From NCBI RefSeq assembly GCF_028858725.1, contig NC_084790.1:32715031-32779030 (forward strand): 64,000 nucleotides of DNA. Direction: 5' to 3'. Within the stretch, counting starts at the first letter, position 1. The number at the start of each line of letters is the position of its first letter. The notes under the pieces were generated by a model that saw only the letters and a list, made by a program, of their open reading frames with translations, was not told the DNA's origin and searched no databases. Shown in pieces: positions 47,894-61,197 of this stretch. Position numbers and translations under genes: made by a program. Source of the stretch: Colius striatus (Eukaryota; Chordata; Aves; Coliiformes; Coliidae).

Positions 47894-50599
47894 TCTTAAG
47901 AGTTCATAAAGTCATGTCAGATTCCAGATAAATACATCTGAATAGTTGGGATCCATGTATTCCTTAACCATAATGCTGGAGGCAAACGTATACAGGTCCT
48001 CCATATTCCAGCACATTCTGGTAAATTTTTTTAAGCATAAATGCACTTTATTAGAGCCTGCAAATGTGTATCTCTCTTGAAATGATTACCTTTTCAAAGT
48101 TCACATGCATAGCCTCAGACAATCACAGATGAAGGCAATTTTAAATTCAAGAGAAATGCCATAATCATGACTGCAAGTAGGGAAAAATCCAACCAAGTTG
48201 CACTATCATAGAGACACGATGGGCAAATGTGTGAAGTTTAATGTGTATGTATGTTTTCAAGTTACGGTACTGAAAACAAGAAAGTGTGATTTATCTGATA
48301 GCATCAACTTATTTCTAATTCATTCATTTTGCTTTTAAATTTGATTTTTCCATCTGTACTTAAGATCACTCTGGTAATTTGGTAGAAAACTGTTCTTAAT
48401 AGGGAGAACACTCAAAACAGACCTTATTATTAGAACCACAACCTATGATTCCATAATTACAGAAAATATAGTCATTATTAATTTGAAATGTGCTTACATT
48501 GTGAGTCATTTTTCCATTCATAACCTAAAGGCTTAATATATACACTAGTAGTATAATAACATACAAAATAAAGAGATGGTCTGACAGCCTACCATTTCTT
48601 TACAAAATAAATATTTCCAATAAATACATTGCAAACATTCAAAACTGTAGCAAGATTTGTAAATTATAGTTCTAGTTTTTCTTCCCCATAAATATGACTG
48701 ACTTAACATTTGTGTAATTGAAAAACAAATCACTTTAAATTTAGGAGATTCCAGAACTAAGCTTGCTTGCAGAATCCTAATTCAGACTCCTCTATGCAAT
48801 TCTTGTAATACAGTTTTAATGACAGAGCCCCAAACTACTTTTTCTAGTGAAGCCCACTTCATCCACTGCAGAGAGTGTGTCATGGTTTAACTCTGCCCAG
48901 CCAAAATCAGGACAGAGTGCACGAAGTAAATACAATACTTCATCATTACTTCAGGTATGATCATGGAACAAAAAGCTAATAATTTCTTCTTGGGTACAGT
49001 GATGCACTCACAGTTTAGTACTGCAAACACTTCAGAATGTATGTTTTATGAGATGAACTAGTATTATTCCAGCATAACAAGGAGGACACAAGACATGTAT
49101 CTGTTAGTACTAATGTCTTTTAAACACAATAATGTATTTTATTTTATTCTCACCTTTTGCTTCCAAATACTGTAATTTATTCAGTGTTTCTTTATCCCTT
49201 AATATTTTCTTTCAGGCATCAGGATTGACTCAGATCTCCTGGCTTAGCAATTTTTTCTCCTAGCTTGCTCCTGAGCACCTCAGGAATGATATCCAGTTGA
49301 AGAAGGAAGACAAGGAAGACAAGCATTGCTAGTGCCCAGTGTTCCTGTTAAGGCATGCTGGAAGCTAATTTGTTTGTCTGAAAAACAACATGTGAAAATT
49401 CTGATTACTAAACCAGGTCTTTTCACTTGGCTCTTGACTTAAAATATTCAGCAGATGTGCAAAACAAAAGAAAGCTGAAAGCAGACATAGTGAGGGAGAC
49501 CTGATCTGAGTTATGCATCACTTCACAAATGTCGAAAATGAAGTAGAGTACACATGTGGACATGTAGGTAGGTCTTATGGTAGGAACGCATATGTCACTG
49601 AGTTATGTATGAGTATGTAATTCTCTTCCTCTCTTTTTCACATGTTGAAACTTGAGTGCTAAGTTAAATAAAAATTTTTATGTTCTGCTTCAGAGTTCTA
49701 GTGCACCAGTGTTGTTCTGACAAAACTGCTTCAGGAATTCTTTGAAAGCAAATGCCCATCAGGGTCATGACTAAGACTCCATTTCTTCCTCTCAGGGAGG
49801 AAATTAACTGATGCAACCTTCCCTTAGTTCTCTCGTCTCATCTGTTGTAGAGATGTAAAGCTTTAAGACAGTGATCTTAAAACTAAACACATTAAGTATC
49901 TGGGATTATTTTCCTTCTTGGTGTCCCACATATAACTACCCTCATATTCCCAGGTGTGAAAATTACACAGAATGACAGAATAAGCAGCCTTTGGGCTATG
50001 TAGCTGGCATCATCTGTGGAAAGCATTTTTGCACAGTAGTTAGTCATCTCACCATATGCTGTGGATGACTACTCCAGTCTATCTGTCATCTGCTTTAGGC
50101 ATGTGGCAACAAAGTAAATCTGGAAGGCATCAGATCTTTTTATGTTGCCAGACAATAAACCTAGCTGCAAGACAGATAGCAGCTTTGGAAGACTGGACCT
50201 AAAATAAACTGTGTGCAGACACAGTGAAAAAAAAAATCTGAATTTCATCCAGCTGTGAAAGAAGATGCTCCACAGTCCTTCATGGAAATGCTAGCACACT
50301 GCTACAGGTGAGTGTGCATGTGTGCTCTGTGGCAGTCAACATCACCTGGCTTTCATGGCCTGTCCCTTCATTCATGCATCTTGGGAACATGGTAGAAAAG
50401 GAATTTAGACAAAGTCACGTGGTTACAGCTGTTTAAGTCTCCTCCAACAACTCCTCTCCTTGCCACTTCTAGCAGACTGATTCTCCTGTATTATAGCTCT
50501 GATTCTTCAGATGTAACATCTTTAAGAATCATAATTACTTGGAAGGAGACACCTAGTATCAGTTTAGGGACAAAAGACGACAACCAGCTTTAAGTACCA
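47894..50599. other. Intergenic region
   Basis: AT-rich. A short LTR-start fragment (TGTCATGGTTTAACTCTGCC at 48878-48897) is the only recognisable piece. No gene seen. Confidence 0.5.
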
Positions 50600-51390
50600 C
50601 AAACCTTTAGCTCCCTAAGGACAAGGAGGGTTCAATTGCCACTTATGGTCCTGGGCAAAACAGATGAGGCTGCTCAGCTTGGGGAAGAAAACAGAACTTA
50701 ATTTAATCTGTCTTCAACTAAAACATAAAAACCAGACATATCCAAAGGGAAAAAACAATACAGTGTAGGGTGAATTATGAAAATGCAGCCCTTTAAGATC
50801 CCCTTTCCTCCTGCCCCCTCCTCACTTCCCAGGCTCTGAGCCTGGTGTAATTATCTCATCCCTCCATAAGCTGCATTGGGCGCAGGGGATGGGGGATGCA
50901 ACCAGCCCTTTCTCGATGTCTCTCAATGCTTGTTCCTGAGTACTGTCCCTTGCCAGCCCTGCCCTGCTCCAGCTCAGGGTCTCCCACACACTAGGCAACT
51001 CCCGTTCATTTTATCTAGGCTGGAGTCCAAACTGCTTGCTCCCTCTAACCCAGGATCTCCAAGTTTCAACCCCTCTGTCATGGGGTCTCTGCCTCACACT
51101 GCAAGCTACAGGGGTGTCTCTGGTCCAGCATTGCTCCTCCTCTCCCTCTTTCCTGATTATGAGGTCCACGTGGTCACCTCCATCTCGCCTGACCATTCCA
51201 CCTCCACCTATGCACTTCAAACTTCCCTTCTTAAAGAGTGATGGCAGAGGCACGATTGGCCCAGCTGGGCCAGAGGTGCAGCAAACCCAGAGCTGGAGGA
51301 AAGTCCAAGAACTCTTAACAGGGACAGCACTGCAGCCACCTGCCCATATTACCAAGCAAAAGCAAAGCAGCTCCTCACAAACCCATGACA
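50600..51390 (-). mobile_element. Older ERVL-type LTR fragment
   Basis: Ends ACCCATGACA at 51390 and shares with 46559-47888 the internal order GGACAAGGAGGGTTC, TTAAGATCCCC, CAGCTCAGGGT and TGGCCCAGC. Diverged and lacking the CCACAACA-type end near 50600, so truncated. Open frames inside are not genes. Confidence 0.65.
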
Positions 51391-53094
51391 CACAGTTACA
51401 GCACCCACAAGTCAGTAATTATAATTATTTATTTAATAAATCACTTGACTGCCTACATTTCAAGGCTTCAGATTCTGCGTATGTCTACCAGAAATTTTTG
51501 TTCCAAAAAACCTCATGAGAGGTAGTGTTCACAACAGAAACAGAGGAGTCCTGCTGAGAACGTGCAGCCTTTTATCCTAACTTATAGGCAACCTGAGACC
51601 TCCCTCTTTTCACCATTGGCTGGGGCACTCAAAGGGTACAGATTTCCTGATCCACTCATGACATGTTTGCTCTAGTAGGTAGGACTCCTCACATCATACA
51701 TTAAGTCTCATTATCTCCAACTGCCCAGGGTGGAGAACTTAGTATGTATAAACCTTTAAGAATGCATATTAAACTCAATCCAACTTCAAAAACACACAGA
51801 GGTCAGAAGTATCTACTTTGTTGTTTTGTCTCACCTGACTTTGTTTTTCTAAACAGTCTGCCATATTGTATTGTTCTGCAAATTTCTGCCACTTCCCAGC
51901 ATTGTATGGTTCTGCAAAACCCAAATCACACAGCTAAGCGACTTCTCTGCAAAGCTCTGCTGAGGCCTGCTAAGCTACATTGTCCACCTCTTTATTTGTA
52001 AAGATAATCTCTACAGGTCCCTTCCAACCCCTACCATTCTGTGAGTCTGTGATTCTGTGAAAGGTCTTGATTTTTTGGGACATTTTTTTCAGAGCCTCTT
52101 GTCCCCAAACAGCTGTTGTCATTTCTGGCTTATTACTTTCAGTAACTCAGAACTTTTATAACATTGGTTTAAGAGATCCAAGTTCTCCACTGTTCTTAGA
52201 CACTTTGGTGCCAGCTGACGGATGTTATCATTGCAGAGGTACAGAAGCTTCCAGAAAATGTGAAATGCTTGGCAACCTCACTTTAAGTCTACAATACAAT
52301 TTTAAATTGAGTAAAGAGTGAATCTTTGAAGTGCACTTCCTGATCCCTTCACTTTCTGCACTTTGATTTGCACCATAGAGCAGTCTCCCACAGCACAGGG
52401 CAGGTTAACTTCAGATGAAGCAGAAGAGGAAGACACCATCCAGTCACCAGCCCACAGGAGCTGAGTGAAAACTGAGTCTTCAATTTATTTTTTTTCTCTG
52501 CTAACCCACCTGCACTGCACAACTTGCTTATGTAGGCACAGCATTCCTCTTCCCTAACGAAAGCAGTGAGAGTGCAGAAAAGCTGGAAAACTTTTGCACA
52601 CATGCCACCCCAGAGAGCTGCTTCCCAGCAAATATAGTGATGTCAAGCCTGTCCTCTTTTTTGTGCCAATTCCAGCCCTTTCATGGTTACTCCAGGTTGT
52701 TCCCGCATGGGTGTACAAATTAGCAAGGATCCATCACAGTAACAGCTGATTTAGGATTGTTATCTTTTAGCTTATCCATTAGGAATGAGATTGTAAGGGC
52801 CTCTCCATTAGCGCCAAATGATGTATTATATTAAAAATAATTACTTTTTTCCTGTCACTTCAAAATGATTAGAACAATTAGTAAAAATGATTAGAACAAT
52901 TTACAGTACTTACTGAATGCAGATGATTAAGTGGAACATGCCTGAAAATACAGGTTCTAGTGGATTATCCTCATTGTCTCTTCATGATTATGTCTTGCCT
53001 TCATATGTGATTCAAAGTCAGAGCTTCCAACCTCCCTTGCTTTCTAACATTCCTCACTGAGAGTGGGAAGTTGGGTGCAACTAGGTAAGGATTC
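51391..53094. other. Intergenic region
   Basis: Contains only a 58-base CR1 tail (52003-52060). The rest shows no gene or repeat I can name. Confidence 0.5.
52003..52060 (+). mobile_element. CR1 3' tail scrap
   Basis: Reads TCTCTACAGGTCCCTTCCAA, CCCCTACCATTCTGTGA and GTGATTCTGTG, the last bases of a CR1 element. Extremely 5'-truncated. Confidence 0.75.
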
Positions 53095-53470
53095 CAAAAT
53101 AAAGATTCAAGAACAACAGGGCTGTTATTAAGCAGGTATTCTTTAATGCAGTGCTGGATGCAGGGGAGATCCTTCCACCAATCGTGAGTGCCACAAGACA
53201 GAAGTACACTCATTTTACACATTAAAGCATGAATACTGAACACCTTTCGTGGGGTTATTTACCATAAACATATTTGTTCCAGGAAACAATTACCCAATTC
53301 TACAATTCATTTATTTCCTCTGGTGGTTGTTTATTACTTGTCCTCTAGATTTGCTGAAGTGATTTGCTATCACTTGTTTGGTGACATTGCTAACTCAGTT
53401 AACTTACAGCTTGAACATCTGCTGGCCTTATCTTGGGCATTCTCTTTCTAGAAAATGCTTTGTTTGACAG
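53095..53470 (-). mobile_element. Possible decayed LTR
   Basis: GGGAGATCCTTCCACCA at 53163-53179, close to a TATTCTTTAATGCAG, resembles the R region layout of the outer provirus LTR (GGGGATCGCTCCACCAC). Edges and family uncertain. Confidence 0.3.
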
Positions 53471-53756
53471 TCTTAAGGCCTTGAGAAACATTAACAGTCT
53501 TAAGAAACTTTAAGAAACCAGCACCAATGTGGTCAAGGGAGACCTGGACATATTGAGAATGAGTATGTGGCTCTGGAGGTGAGGGCCCAGGGCACCAGTG
53601 AAAGGAGGAGGTTGAGGAGCAGCAGACAGATCCTGCACAGTGGTCAACATGCACTCCTGCAGCTGTTATCAATTATAGGGTTTCAGCTTTTATGATTATT
53701 GGGCCATTTTGAGCATGGTCCCACTTGAAAGTGACAAAACACCCTCTACAACTACT

Positions 53757-54045
53757 CGAAATTAAGTTGTAGTGTCAGTCTCTTCTGCCAAGTAACGAGA
53801 CAGGACAAGAAGATATGGCCTCAGGTTGTGCCAGGAGACTTTTAGAGTATTCACTACTAAGCAGGTTTTTAGACACTGCCATAGGCTGCCCAGGGAGGTA
53901 GTGGAGTCACTGTCCCTGAAGCTATTTAAAAGATACAGAGAGGAGCTGATGAACACAGTTTAGTGGTGGATGTGGCAGTGCTCTGTTAGTGGTTGGACTG
54001 GATGGTCTTAAGGTCTTTTCCAATTGAAACAATTCTATTATTCTG
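53757..54045 (+). mobile_element. CR1 LINE 3' tail fragment
   Basis: CAAGTAACGAGACAGGACAA, GGCTGCCCAGGGAGGTAGTG and TTAGTGGTTGGACTGGATGG, ending near ATTCTATTATTCTG. Same subfamily style as the copy at 19050-19595. Confidence 0.82.
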
Positions 54046-54779
54046 GGTTTTTTAGTTGCCGTCACTAGACTAACTCATGCCCTTAAATATGACCCACTTT
54101 TAGACTGTAGCATTGCAGGTGATATTTTATACCCAGAGAGATATCACACAGAATATTGAATTTAAGGATTTGTACTATAATTTTCAGCACTACCAGGCAA
54201 GTGATCATTTCTGAATATTGAAAAAGCCGGTAAGATTTTCTCTTTTGAAGTGACCAATTTTATTTCCTTCTCCTTCTTACTATGCTTTAGTTCACATCTC
54301 TGACTGAATAAATGGATCACTCCTGGTGAAACTAGATGGGAAAAACCATTCCAGATGACTATGACATGCATTCCAGCTGCTGACAACTGTTTGCTCTGTT
54401 AGACCCTGTGTACAACTAAGCTGACAAAAATCTTCTGAAATGAGCAAAACCAGAGATTTCACTATGCATTTCTGCTCCTATTAGGCAATGTAGGAGCAAT
54501 CTCCTAATACTTTTTTGAACAAAGTTCTAGTTGACTCATTTTTCAGAATTGTGAAGTTAGAAGACTATTGTTAGAGGACTATTTACCAGTTTAAACCCAG
54601 AAGTAAAAACTGTTTCCATTTGTAAAGTCCCTCTATTTCAGTTGGTGAAATAGCCACATCAGGATTACTAGGTGTTCAGAATAGGTCAACAATAAAATAA
54701 AATGCATCTAGAGAAAAAGTAATGCACAGTCTTCACAGGTACGTGAAGCTCTGCTGACAAAAAAGAAACTCAGTATTTC

Positions 54780-56038
54780 TGTCAATAAACATGCTATGTC
54801 TACTTGTAGAAAACTTTCAAGGACTTGAACACAGTTACCAAAAAGACCTGGTACTTTTCAACCTGACAGCCTTTTATGAAGATATAACCAGCTGGATGGA
54901 CGGTGGTAGTGCAGTAGATGTGGTTTATCTTGATTTCAGTAAAACATTTGACATTGTTGACCACAGCATCCTCACAGTAAAACTGGGAAAATGTGCACTA
55001 GATGGTCAGGGATTGAGGTGGATCGTAAACTGGTTGAAGGGAAAAAGGCAGAGAGTGGTGATCAATGGGGCAGTCTAGTTGGAGGCCTGTACCTAGTGGA
55101 GTCCCTCAAGGGTCAGTACTGGGACCAGTACTGTTCAATATATTCATTAATGACCTTAATGAGGGGACAGAGGACACTGTCAGAGAGTTTGCTGATGATA
55201 CTGAACTGAGTGGAGTAGCTGACACATCAGAAGGCTGTGCTGCCATTCAATGAGACCTGGACAGGCTGGAGAATTGGGCAGGGAGAAATCTAATGAAGTT
55301 CAACAAGGTAGCCCTTGCTACCTTGCATCTGGGAAAGAATAACCCCATGTACCAGTACATGTTGGGGAATGAACTCTTAGAGAGTAGTGAAGGGGAAAGG
55401 GACCTGGGGGTCCTGGTGGACAGCAGAGAATGACAATGAGCCAGTAATGTGCCCTCATGGCCAAGAAGGTCAATGCCATCCTGGGGTGTATTAGAAGGTC
55501 TGTGGTGAGTAGGTCAAGAGAGGTTCTCTTCCCCCTCTACTCTGCCCTCATGAGGTCATATCTGGAACATTGTGTCCAGTTCTGGGCCCCTCAGTTCATG
55601 AAGGACAGGGAGCTGCTGGAGAGAGTTCAATGCAGGGCCACAAAGATGATGGAGCAGAGCATCTCCCTTATGAAAAGCTGATGGAGCTGGGACTCTTTAC
55701 CTTGGAGGCGACTGAGGGATGAACTCATTACAAATATGTAAAGGGCAGGTTTCAGGAGGATGGAGCCAGGCTGTTCTCAGTGATGTCCAATGGGGCAATG
55801 GGTATAAGCTGGAACATAAGAGGTTCCAAAGAAATACAAGGAAGAATTTCTTCACTGTGAGGGTGACAGGACACTGGAACAAGCTGCCCAGATGAGTTGT
55901 TGAGTGTCCTTCTGTGGGGACATTCAAAAGCCACCTGGATGAGCTCCTGTGTGATCCATTCTAGGTGGTCCTGCTTTGGTAGGGGGTTTGGACTAGGTGA
56001 TCTTTCAAGGTCCCTTCATACTCTTAAGATTCTGTGAA
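54780..56038 (+). mobile_element. CR1 LINE fragment with RT motifs
   Basis: About 1.26 kb from the RT to the 3' tail. Motif A VVYLDFSKTFDIV near 54920, motif [16 protein letters not shown] near 55095, motif [10 protein letters not shown] near 55190; split over two frames with stops. Less complete at the 5' side than 21416-23301. Confidence 0.9.
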
Positions 56039-59000
56039 GCTTTAACTAGTTGTGAGGAGAGGGGAGACTGATCAGCATAGACACAGGTGCATCTGAAATA
56101 ATTTTTCACCAATTATTCACATTATAGAAGAATATATATATCTGATTTCCCAGTGGGACTAGTTACATATATGTCTTTAGCAAATATAAAGGCCATCTCA
56201 TCTGCAAGAAGAGGTAAGACTTGTAGCTATTTTATACACAGATAAAAAAACTGCTAAAATGGTAGTGTTCCAAACAATGACAAAGACTACTTGACTGCTT
56301 TTGAAAGCCACAGTTTAAAGCCATAGGATTTTTAACTGCTCAAGTATTGTAAAATTATGAAATGAGGATTATCTTATCTTTTTTAAAATGTTTTCTGGTA
56401 TCACCTGTCTCTCACAGCTTAGCATCAACTTAACTTATTTTACATTCATTTGTAAAATTGTGTTTTAAGCAAGACAGAGAGAGATAATTGGCAGTACCTG
56501 AAGAAGCAAGGACTAGATTAAGGCAACTCAAACCACTGGCACTGCATCAATGTCAGGACATAGGGATTAGAGGTGGCACCACAGTGATGTCTGTTACTTT
56601 TTATCTGACCTTAGCCACCAGGAGTGTCTGCTGCTGTTGAGCCATCTCTATGGAGAGACAGGGTTAGAGAGAGGTACTCCTTTAACATTAATGCAACCCC
56701 ACCTATAGAAAGTGATGTGTGGCAATCCCAACAGTCTTTGAAGGCAAGGCTCATATCCTTCCACAGAGACCAGTATGAAAAGCTGAGAATTTGATCTGAG
56801 AAAGGACAGCTGCAGATCAGGTCTTTGAGGTTCTTATATAAGGAGGGCTGAGTAAAAGGATAGGTACTAAGCTATATGTCTTGAGGTTGTTACAATCAAA
56901 TGCAATTATCTGAGTGGCGAGTTAGCTCTTAAAATCACTTCAGTCATATACTGGACTTATTGTTCAGGCATTGAAGTGCTAAGAAGCCCAGCATGCAGAC
57001 ATTTGGGTTATACTCAATACCTAATCAGACTTTTTGACAGTGAGGTACCTTGGAGCAAGTAACACTCTCCAGATCTATGGCATGCGGTTGTAGCTGTCAG
57101 GAAATACGGGAGTAAAATTCTCACAGGACTTGACATCTCCAGTTCAGAGGTACTGCTCTCCTTCCCCAAAGTTCCCAGATAAGAAGGCATCTTGCACTTT
57201 CATTTTTCACTGCCAGATAGAAGTTGATAAACTAGTAGGACAACGATTATTATAGTCAACAAGGCAGGAAGCCTTTGTTTAAACATCTTCTTATGATTTA
57301 GTGTGGTGATTCCAACAAACACAGATCTCTTACTGTCTGGTCAAATGTATTAATATTCAGCTAAAGGGTATTTAGAGTTTTAACAATCTCACCTCTTTAA
57401 ACTGTTCTGCTTTCTGTAAAACACTTTTATGGTAATGGCAGCAAGGGACACACCAAAGGACAGCCTAAAAGATAAAATACACTAATTAGAAAACACAGCC
57501 CTTGCTCATACGCAGATTGATGTCAAATACTTTGTGTTGTTTGTTGCAAAATGTATAGACTTTGGGAATTAAAGGTGAAAATCAAAGTTAGAAGACTTAC
57601 CCACTATTACCCCACTCAATTTCTTCTTTCCTCTTTGTCTCCTGACTTGCTACTTTTTTTCTTTCGTTTTTCCTTCAGATAGAACGCTTTTGGAGGGGAG
57701 AAGGAGCCAGTATAAAAAGCACAGGGTGGCTTTTTTACCTTCTTCAGGTATACTATCAAGAGAAATAAAAACCTGAAAGTTTCTGCATACAGACCAGGCC
57801 AAGAAGATGAGGTGTGAGGCTTTCAGGAGCTAAGGTGTATCCATTGATCAAACCTGGGAGACAGACATGGTGCTGTGTAGGAAATGCTGGGCCAGATGGC
57901 TTATCTCTAGCAAAGGTAAGTAGTCCCTGAATAGGAATTTGGTCTGCAATTTAAAATGTGCCCATCTGGCCTCAGTTGATGTCAGCTTTTTAAAAACTTG
58001 TCTGCCCAGGTTTCCTCACTACTGAAAAGATACCAGTAGGCACCTCCAGGAGACTACGAACCCTACCTACAATATTGCCATTTACTCCACTGACTATAGA
58101 GAAGCCCCGCATGTTTAGTTTACTGAATTTAGACATCTCTCAAGAATAAAGTATGCCTCCAAACTCTTTCAAGGAATTTAAGACTTTGTTTGGATAAAGC
58201 TATGACTTTGTAAGAACACAAAATGGCATTTATTTGATAATAGCTTCTGGCTGATAGTCACTTGCAAAAGATGTGAAAGATTGAGACAGAGGAAAAATTT
58301 TAATTTACCTTTACCAAACTCCAGTAGAACACCTACCACAAATACACTACAAAATCCCCTTAACATCATATGACAAACATGAGTTAGCATGTCAGGTGTG
58401 TACCAAAAAAGTCCTGCAAAAAAAACAGGCAGATGAACAACATATGAATCTGGCTAAGCTGCAGGTACAAGACTCAAGCCTGCATTTGTTTTCTCTGCTC
58501 AGCAGAAAAAAATTACAGTTCCTTGAGGGACTTAACTTGATTAAGAAGAGAGAAGTGAGAGATCCTAAAGAAACATCTAGGTTCAAGTTGGGAATTCTTT
58601 ACTCAATTTTGGATTTAAATACACCAACTAGACATAAAAAATCTTTTGTAGACCCAGCCCTCAGCACATGCTAGAACTAATGACACATACACATTTCAGG
58701 TATACAATGTATTACTCATCTACTGGTGTACAAAAAAAAGTGGAAATTGCTCTTCAAAATTTCACAATAACAAGTAGAAGTTAATAGCACCCCACATATG
58801 ACATATCAAGTCCTTTTTATATCTAGTTACCAGTTCTGATACATACTCCTGCATGTATCTCAAGTCTGTAGTTAATTTAACTGTTCAAAGCTGGTTTACT
58901 ATGAGAAGTTTTTCATTTCAATTAAGTGTGATTTACAAACATCATCAAAATAAAAGAATTCTGAATCAAATCAGATGTAATTATTTTACATTAGCATTGC

Positions 59001-60667
59001 AATAAATTGACCTGCATACTTGTACTTGATCTGAAGCTAATTAATGTGAATTAAAAAAGCCAATGAACAACACTGACCCATAGAATCCCTGTTGGTTTAG
59101 AACGTAGATGAAGAGAGCAGCACAACAAAGAGAATGCTTATCTTATAACCAACAGCAAAGAATATCTTGTGAAAAAAAGTCACTACTAACCATGTTTAGA
59201 CATTGTATAGATCGTAGTCTTTAATAGCTGGAAAAAGTGAAATGAGAAAGGAATAGAGTTTATATGATTCAAGACACAGAGAGCAACTGAAATAAACCAA
59301 TGCCTGAAAATTTCAGTCTAAAACAGCACAGCTGTATTTCAATGAAGAAAATGAATGCAAGATTTGAAACTGTACTATGACTATCAAAACAGACTAAAGC
59401 CATAAGCCACATGTGCTTTTTTTTGAAACACACCCAGTAATGAAACCCTCATTAGGCAGTGCAAAGCTTGAAGCATTGCTTGCTTATATAAGTAAACAAC
59501 CACTTGGAAATAACCCCTAAAAAAACTGTGTGGTAAGCTAAGGCAAGAAAATGTAAATAAGTGATCTATCTTCAGGCAGTACAGCAGCAGTTTGAAAGGA
59601 AATACTCCACTGGAGGGCACTAACTTGACCATAAGAACAAAAGCCAGTTGTTCTCAGACCCTGCATTCTCTTGGGTTGTGTGCCACTTAACAGCTGCTAC
59701 ATGCAGATTATTTTTCCACAGATTTTCTATTAAGGGAGAAAAAATAAATTTTTGATTTCACATTCAGCTGAGTATACTACTTCCTTTGATAATACCACTG
59801 TCATACAAAATTAAGGATTTAGAATCCAGTTCTCTGCTCAGTTCTGTGACATGCTTCCTAGAGAACTGAGAACTATTCTTAGCTGCTGTTAAGAGCTTGG
59901 TTAGAAATGCTCAAGGAAATACTTACCCTTTTGAATCAGTCACTAGCATCCAAGACATCAGCTAAGATTTTTAAGACAAAGGCCAACAACAGATAGCGTC
60001 AGTAACAGCTTACTAGATGTTGCCTTAAAATACTGATATTGCTCAATTTCCTCTGCAGAGCTTGTGATGTTAAATCAACACCTTCGAAAGTAAGCTCTCA
60101 GAGAGACAATGGCCATCTTGTGTATATAGTAAACCAGTACATATTTAAAGCTCCTTTTGCTTTCTACAGTTGTTGTCACAAAGCAGCGCAATGATGTATC
60201 TACCATGTACGACTCTTACACACAAACCTAAAATTCCATCCATAACTCAAAACAACATTCAAAGTTCTGTTTATTAGCTCTATCTTTCTTGGTACGTATC
60301 CAACAATTGTTGGCACTTCAATTTACCTTCATACTGTAAGACATTAGTCTGTCTACACCTTAAATATTACAGCTCCTATGTACAGAAAGCAAATCATCCT
60401 GTTATGCAAAGTTCCGTTATCTTAAGGGCTCTTCTATATAATTTAATTTTTCCATGCTTCAATTTTCTCTTCACTTTTACATCAAGTAATTTTCTTTTAG
60501 AGGGTTCTTCTGGTCTTACACTCCTGTAACTTTAAAAGAGGATTTTTTTATAATGCCTCTCAAGACAGATGCAGCAATATGAGATCACTGTGTTAAAGCT
60601 CTTCTAAGTGTCTCTGCAAACACTGCAAAGACACTCTACATGTGAGATCCTGAGGGGACGGTTTCTG
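56039..60667. other. Intergenic region
   Basis: 4.6 kb with no gene or repeat recognised. Small open frames on both strands (58178-58674, 59384-59632) show no family signal. Part could be a long RGMB 3' UTR if that gene uses a distant polyA site. Confidence 0.45.
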
Positions 60668-61197
60668 ATGTTGTTTTTGGGGTGTATTAAGAAGAGCGTG
60701 GCCAGTAGGTCAAGAGAAGTTCTCCTCCCCTTCTACTCTGCGCTGATCTGGATTACTGTGTCCAGTTCTGGGCTTTCCAGCTCAAGAGAGACAGAGACCT
60801 TCTAGAGAGTCCAGTAGAGGGCCACCAAGATAACCAGGGGATTGGAGCATCTTTGTTATAATGAAAGGCTGCAGGACCTGGGGCTGGTTAGCCTGAAGAC
60901 AAGACTGAGAGGAGACCTCATTAACACAGTACCCAAAGAAGATGGCAGAAGAATGGGGCAACACTTGCTGGAACACAAGAGTTCCACTTAAACTTAAGGA
61001 AAAACTGCTTTACTGTGAGGGTGAGAGAGTCCTGGCACAGGCTGCCTAAGGACGGTGTGGAATCTCCTCTGGAGACTTTCAAAACCCACCTGGACACGTT
61101 CCTGTGACCTGATCAAGGTGAACCTGCTTTAGCAGGGGACTGGAATTAGGTGATCTCTAGAGGTCCCTTCCGACCCCTACCATTATGTGATTCTGTC
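60668..61197 (+). mobile_element. CR1 LINE 3' fragment
   Basis: TGGGGTGTATTAAGAAGAGC, then late ORF2 wording and the tail GGTGATCTCTAGAGGTCCCT, ending TTATGTGATTCTGT. Frame broken. Confidence 0.88.

Noticed and set aside
50876..51518. Overlapping open frames of 121-160 codons on both strands
   Set aside because: Inside a GC-richer LTR fragment where stops are rare; no recognisable domain.
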